The position numbers and the translations under genes were made by a program. A stretch of DNA of 64,000 nt, taken from NCBI RefSeq assembly GCF_021347895.1, contig NC_067115.1:7030064-7094063 (forward strand), in the 5' to 3' direction. Position 1 is the stretch's first letter. Every line of letters starts with the position of its first letter. Below the pieces are notes generated by a model, which was given only the letters and a program-made list of their open reading frames with translations, did no database searches and was not told the DNA's origin. The stretch comes from Acanthochromis polyacanthus. Lineage: Eukaryota > Chordata > Actinopteri > Pomacentridae. This document shows positions 60,591-64,000 of the stretch, piece after piece.

Positions 60591-60930
60591 TGTACCATCT
60601 CTGTCAAAGAGAAGTGACAGCTAAACCAAGGAGCACATATTCTTAGTTTTTTGCAGAATCTGGTAAAAAAAATAAAAAAATAAAAAAATTGTGCAATTTT
60701 AAACGAGACATATAGAATACTGTTATTTTGATTAAATATCACAGTTTTAAACTTAGATTTAATAATAGGCTTGTCACAGATGAGTAGATAAAGAACTGCA
60801 GAAGGTTTCAGTTTCTTTCTGTTTTTATAGTTTCTGACTATAATAAACTGTGTAATTTTTGGATGATTTTTAAAAATGTTAAATCTTTATCCTATGTTGG
60901 GTGCTTTCAAACCCAGCCTCTGGGTTTGGT
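60590..60930 (+). repeat. unclassified dispersed repeat R1, partial copy d
   Basis: tttttgcagaatctggtaaa, tagtttctgactataataaa and gctttcaaacccagcctctg match the last third of copy c (19450-19690) in order. Highly diverged; no ORF that is not chance. Confidence 0.45.
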
Positions 60931-62140
60931 CTAAAGTAAATCGATTACTCTCTCGTCTGGACTAAAGTGGCGGAAGAATTAAACAAAAATGAATGAAGGT
61001 CGGACTTCTGATCATTGAAGCCAGGGCTAACCAGTGTACTGATGAAAACAATGTGAATGTTTAATGAAATCCAGCCTGTTTCTCACTTATTGCTGGATAT
61101 ATCTAAAAAAACAAAACCCAATATGTATTCTAGTCATTTGAGGGTAAGTTAATTATCAACAACAACCACTTAGTCGAGTGAAAAGATGAAAATATCACAT
61201 TACTGTGCGTGATTTAGTCGGCGCCCGAAAATATTTCAGCGCCTTTGGGGAAGCAGCGAGGAAATGATAGCTTGATAGCTTGCATTAACCTTCGAGGGAA
61301 TCTATGGGGGAGTCTGAACATTGTATGAGTGTGAGCTGAGAAACGTTCGGGGAATATGAGAAGGAGGTGGCTGCAGACAGACCGAGTGGAATGAAATAAC
61401 CTCCATTAGTGTTCGGGACCAGCAGAGGCTCCAGAATCAGCCTCGGCGAAGAGTGCAAAGTCATGACTTGAAGGATTCAGCAGAACCACACCTCAGTTAA
61501 ATGGACCTTGACTTTAATGGCGAGTTGTTCTCTCTCTCATCTCCTATTTTTATTGTTGTGGGGAGTTGTTTACTATGTTGAAAAACCATCAGTTGTGGAC
61601 CAGCCTGCGTGTCGAACTCTCAGCTATAACAAAATGCAGGAAAAACAAGCCCTCCTGTCACCACTTGGACTATATGTTTGTCTGGAAATGAACTTTTTTT
61701 TCTTGCTGGCTGCATTCGTGCAAACAGAACCACAGCACTTTCATATAAAGAGAAGCCGATATCCAACTCTGACGGGATAATGTGGAGATGAAAACAAACA
61801 AAAGGAACAATTCAGCCACTGGTGCTATACAATAAAAAGAAGCGCATATAGGAAGTGTTATTTTCACCGACTGCTCCATTCTAATATTACTTTTCAAGCA
61901 GGACTCTTAGAATGTCATGAGTTGTTGTGCTATCAATGGCAGAACCCTCAAAACACTTGTTAGACAACCAGAATGAAGGTGAACAAATTCACTGCAGTTC
62001 TGCTGATGAAAATGCAGCAATTACCCAGATTCAGATGGAAAAAATAATCAGGTGAGCTTCAGCATCAGTTCATATCTTCTTATTTTCAATTCTTGTGCAT
62101 AATGAGTGGCTTCTCCTGGATAGTCAGCCTATAAAGACTG
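60931..62140. other. intronic DNA; possible conserved block at 61190-61510
   Basis: No exon was recognised. The part 61190-61510 is GC-balanced and free of repeats (for example gcgcctttggggaagcagcg), so it may be single-copy regulatory DNA, but conservation cannot be judged here. Confidence 0.3.
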
Positions 62141-62144
62141 TGCA

Positions 62145-62535
62145 CGTGTAGGTGGGGATTGTTAGCTAAAATTATAGACAAACAACTGGAAATTATAAGC
62201 TAATAGTATTGATGAAAACCTGGGAATTGTTAACTAATACCATACATAAAAAACTGGGAATTGTTGACTTAATGTTAAGGATAAACAATTTATACTTAGT
62301 TAACAGTATAAATTAACAAATGGGAATTGTTAGCTAGGAGCAGAGATAAACAATTTGGAACTGTTAGCTAATAGCTTGAATAAACAACTGAGAACTGTGA
62401 GCTAAAAGTATGGATAATTCATTTGGAACTGGTAGCTAGTAGTTTGCATAAACAAGTGGGACTTGCAAGCTAACAGCAAGGATAAACAACTTGGATTTTT
62501 TTTTTTAACTAATAGTAAGGACAGACAAGTTAAAA
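62145..62535. repeat. degenerate minisatellite of about 40-bp units
   Basis: Variants of gggaattgttagctaatag followed by ggataaacaact recur about nine times. It is AT-rich and poorly conserved. It lies about 850 bases downstream of exon 63385-63497, inside the giant intron. Confidence 0.8.
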
Positions 62536-63384
62536 AATACGTGAACAGTAAAGTTCAAGTTTGGCATAATTATTAAAAAAGATTTGGTTTAAAATGGATT
62601 CAGATGAGCCCATATGAAGATTAGGATGAGGGGTGGTGCTGACGAAGTGTTTCTGGATCTGACAGGCCTGTGGGGTTCATCAGGAGAATAATTTGAGAAG
62701 CACTGACATGCTCGATCCTTTAATATCTTCAGCAGAAACTTGCAGGCATGAAAATATATTTCTAAGAAAAACTTACAGGGAAAAGGTAAACCGATCGGCT
62801 CGAAAGCTTGGGTCTGACTCGGAGGTCACCCGGGTCACTCCTTAGATCGCCTTCAGCCATTTTAAATATTCCTCCAGAACACCCACTTGCAGCCCTAATG
62901 CTCGATACGCCGGTAAGATGGCTCAGAGCGCAGCCATCAAATACAGCTATTCATGAGCTGTGAATGGGGAGATGAGTAGCACTTGGAGGTGATGGCTGAG
63001 CTTCCCACACATACACTCGATCAGGTAGCGTCACTCATCGGCTGTCTACCCCAAACCCCTGCGCTTCAACTTCTGAGATCTTTTTTTTTTTTTTTTTTGT
63101 GAGACTTTTACAATTAAGGAATCGGCGCTCACGAATCCGTCCTGGGAGAGAAAGGAAAGCAGAGGCGTCTTCGCACCTGTCTGATGATGAATCACAGGGT
63201 GGCCCAAGGGGCGTTCGCTTTGCGCACCACTGAGCCCAGAGTATTGGCCAGCGAAGGGGTTTGGGAAATAATTGAGAAATAGCAGGGGTTAGACGGCGAG
63301 AAGGAGGACAAAAAGACAGAAAGGGAAGAAGAAGCACAAGACAGAAGGATGGAGGAGGAGGACAGAAAATGGAAAACCACTCAC
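62536..63384. other. intronic DNA beside the luminal exon
   Basis: Unique-looking sequence with a poly-T run at about 63081-63099 and a purine-rich stretch (63295-63375) next to the donor of exon 63385-63497. ORFs of 62-100 codons on the minus strand lack VPS10-family motifs and are read as chance. Confidence 0.45.
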
Positions 63385-63497
63385 TTGGAGCAGAGCCTTC
63401 TTAATTACTCTCCCCACATCCTGCCTCCACTCGTGTATGTCAGGGTTGAACTCGTCCAGATTAGGGGAGAAAGATAAAAGTAGAGATTTGAAGAATT
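63385..63497 (-). CDS. sorcs3: SORCS receptor luminal exon upstream of the giant intron
   Basis: The exon lies between a pyrimidine-rich acceptor (gactctcctcgacag) and the donor gtgagt. It encodes (E)FFKSLLLSFSPNLDEFNPD then IHEWRQDVGRVIKKALLQ. LLSFSPNLD.xNPDIxEWRxDVxRVIKKALLQ is highly characteristic of SORCS receptors. Length 113 bases = 2 + 37 codons, so it begins after the first base of a split E codon. The upstream exon is outside the window. Confidence 0.9.
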
Positions 63498-64000
63498 CTG
63501 TCGAGGAGAGTCGGGGGAGAATCAGCCATTAATTCACTCGGATCCGAGGGCATTATTTTCAGCAAGACTGTGCCAACTGTCATTTTGCTCAAGTTCAGTT
63601 TCAGGTAGTTAACACTTGATGAAAAGAAGAAGGGTTTCTCATATCCCCCGCACTTCCCTTTGGCTAAATGTACCAGATGCACTTCTAGATAATTAGAAAA
63701 TGTCACAGCATTATGCCAGCCCATCCTGCAGTAATAAATCATTGCATTTTACAGATACTGCATGCTGGATTACTTCATTTCAAATGAAGACATATTCTTT
63801 AGAAGATGGGATGTGATATATTTTCCTCAAGTAGGAGCTGCTTTATTTCAGAAACACTTGCCACAAATGTGAGAGCACAAGTGAGGGACTAAAACATGGA
63901 GAAGAACTTAGCTACTTTCCATAAAGCTGCAATTGTGTGTTGTTAAGCGTTCCATGTAACCAGATACAGACCTCTGACTGCTATAGTCTTGGTATCCTGC
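63498..64000. other. intron upstream of the first visible receptor exon
   Basis: This segment follows the acceptor of exon 63385-63497 on the minus strand. No further exon was recognised before the window ends. Confidence 0.5.

Larger units (their letters stand above)
25521..63497 (-). other. sorcs3: SORCS-family VPS10-domain receptor gene, 3' portion (six exons)
   Basis: SORCS proteins are type I membrane sorting receptors of the VPS10P family that traffic neuronal receptors and ligands between the cell surface and endosomes. Six exons with GT/AG sites and fitting phases give about 222 residues: membrane-proximal ectodomain, one transmembrane helix and the whole cytoplasmic tail to the stop. 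Joint motifs are SFSPNLDEFNPDIHEWR, LLVAVFPGVPTAAELFLLP, ALNQNLVEFELKPGV and the ending EIPNCTSV. I lean to SORCS3 from the RKIPWINIYAEV and NCTSV tail; SORCS1 is possible. Introns measure about 22.3, 3.6, 2.7, 0.7 and 8.0 kb. The VPS10 propeller and PKD exons lie beyond base 64000. Confidence 0.85.

Noticed and set aside
63035..63337. 100-codon minus-strand ORF next to a receptor exon
   Set aside because: It contains poly-lysine from a poly-T tract and lacks VPS10-family motifs; the real exon (63385-63497) is separate and in-phase.

Overview
The window is vertebrate, almost certainly ray-finned fish, nuclear DNA: AT-rich, intron- and repeat-dominated. Evidence is the teleost-typical repeats (Tc1/mariner, piggyBac MITEs, L2-like LINEs, a Penelope-like element, fish dispersed repeats) and one vertebrate gene. 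No prokaryotic gene structure is present. Almost all ORFs longer than 60 codons are chance or repeat-derived.

The only confidently recognised gene is the 3' end of a SORCS-family VPS10-domain sorting receptor on the minus strand. The tail resembles SORCS3; SORCS1 is the alternative. Six exons with consensus splice sites and compatible phases were found: 63385-63497, 40965-41096, 37272-37371, 34428-34533 (transmembrane), 33539-33699 (cytoplasmic tail) and 25521-25579 (C-terminus, stop). Joined, they encode about 222 residues: the membrane-proximal ectodomain, one transmembrane helix and the complete tail ending EIPNCTSV. Earlier exons lie beyond base 64000.

Layout. 1-25520 is downstream intergenic DNA with layered mobile-element relics. 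These include a Penelope-like fragment inserted in a Tc1 relic (13-bp target duplication), a LINE interrupted by a 584-bp transposon carrying a RecQ-like helicase scrap (9-bp duplication), a 288-bp element with a 6-bp duplication, a piggyBac MITE, a mariner MITE with 28-bp inverted repeats, and several copies of an unclassified dispersed repeat. 25521-41096 holds the last exons, separated by introns with an L2-like LINE, Tc1 relics, a second copy of the piggyBac MITE and minisatellites.

41097-63384 is a single 22.3-kb intron dominated by a satellite of about 38-bp units (roughly 42.8-57.96 kb). Five near-identical complex inserts of about 700 bp, each with two tRNA-like (SINE) heads, are spread through the array and form higher-order repeats. 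Two copies of a Helitron-like element in the same orientation sit at its edges. This mosaic of simple satellite, SINEs and rolling-circle-like termini inside a receptor-gene intron is the most unusual structure in the window.

All identifications come from reading the sequence and from remembered family features. No database search was run.
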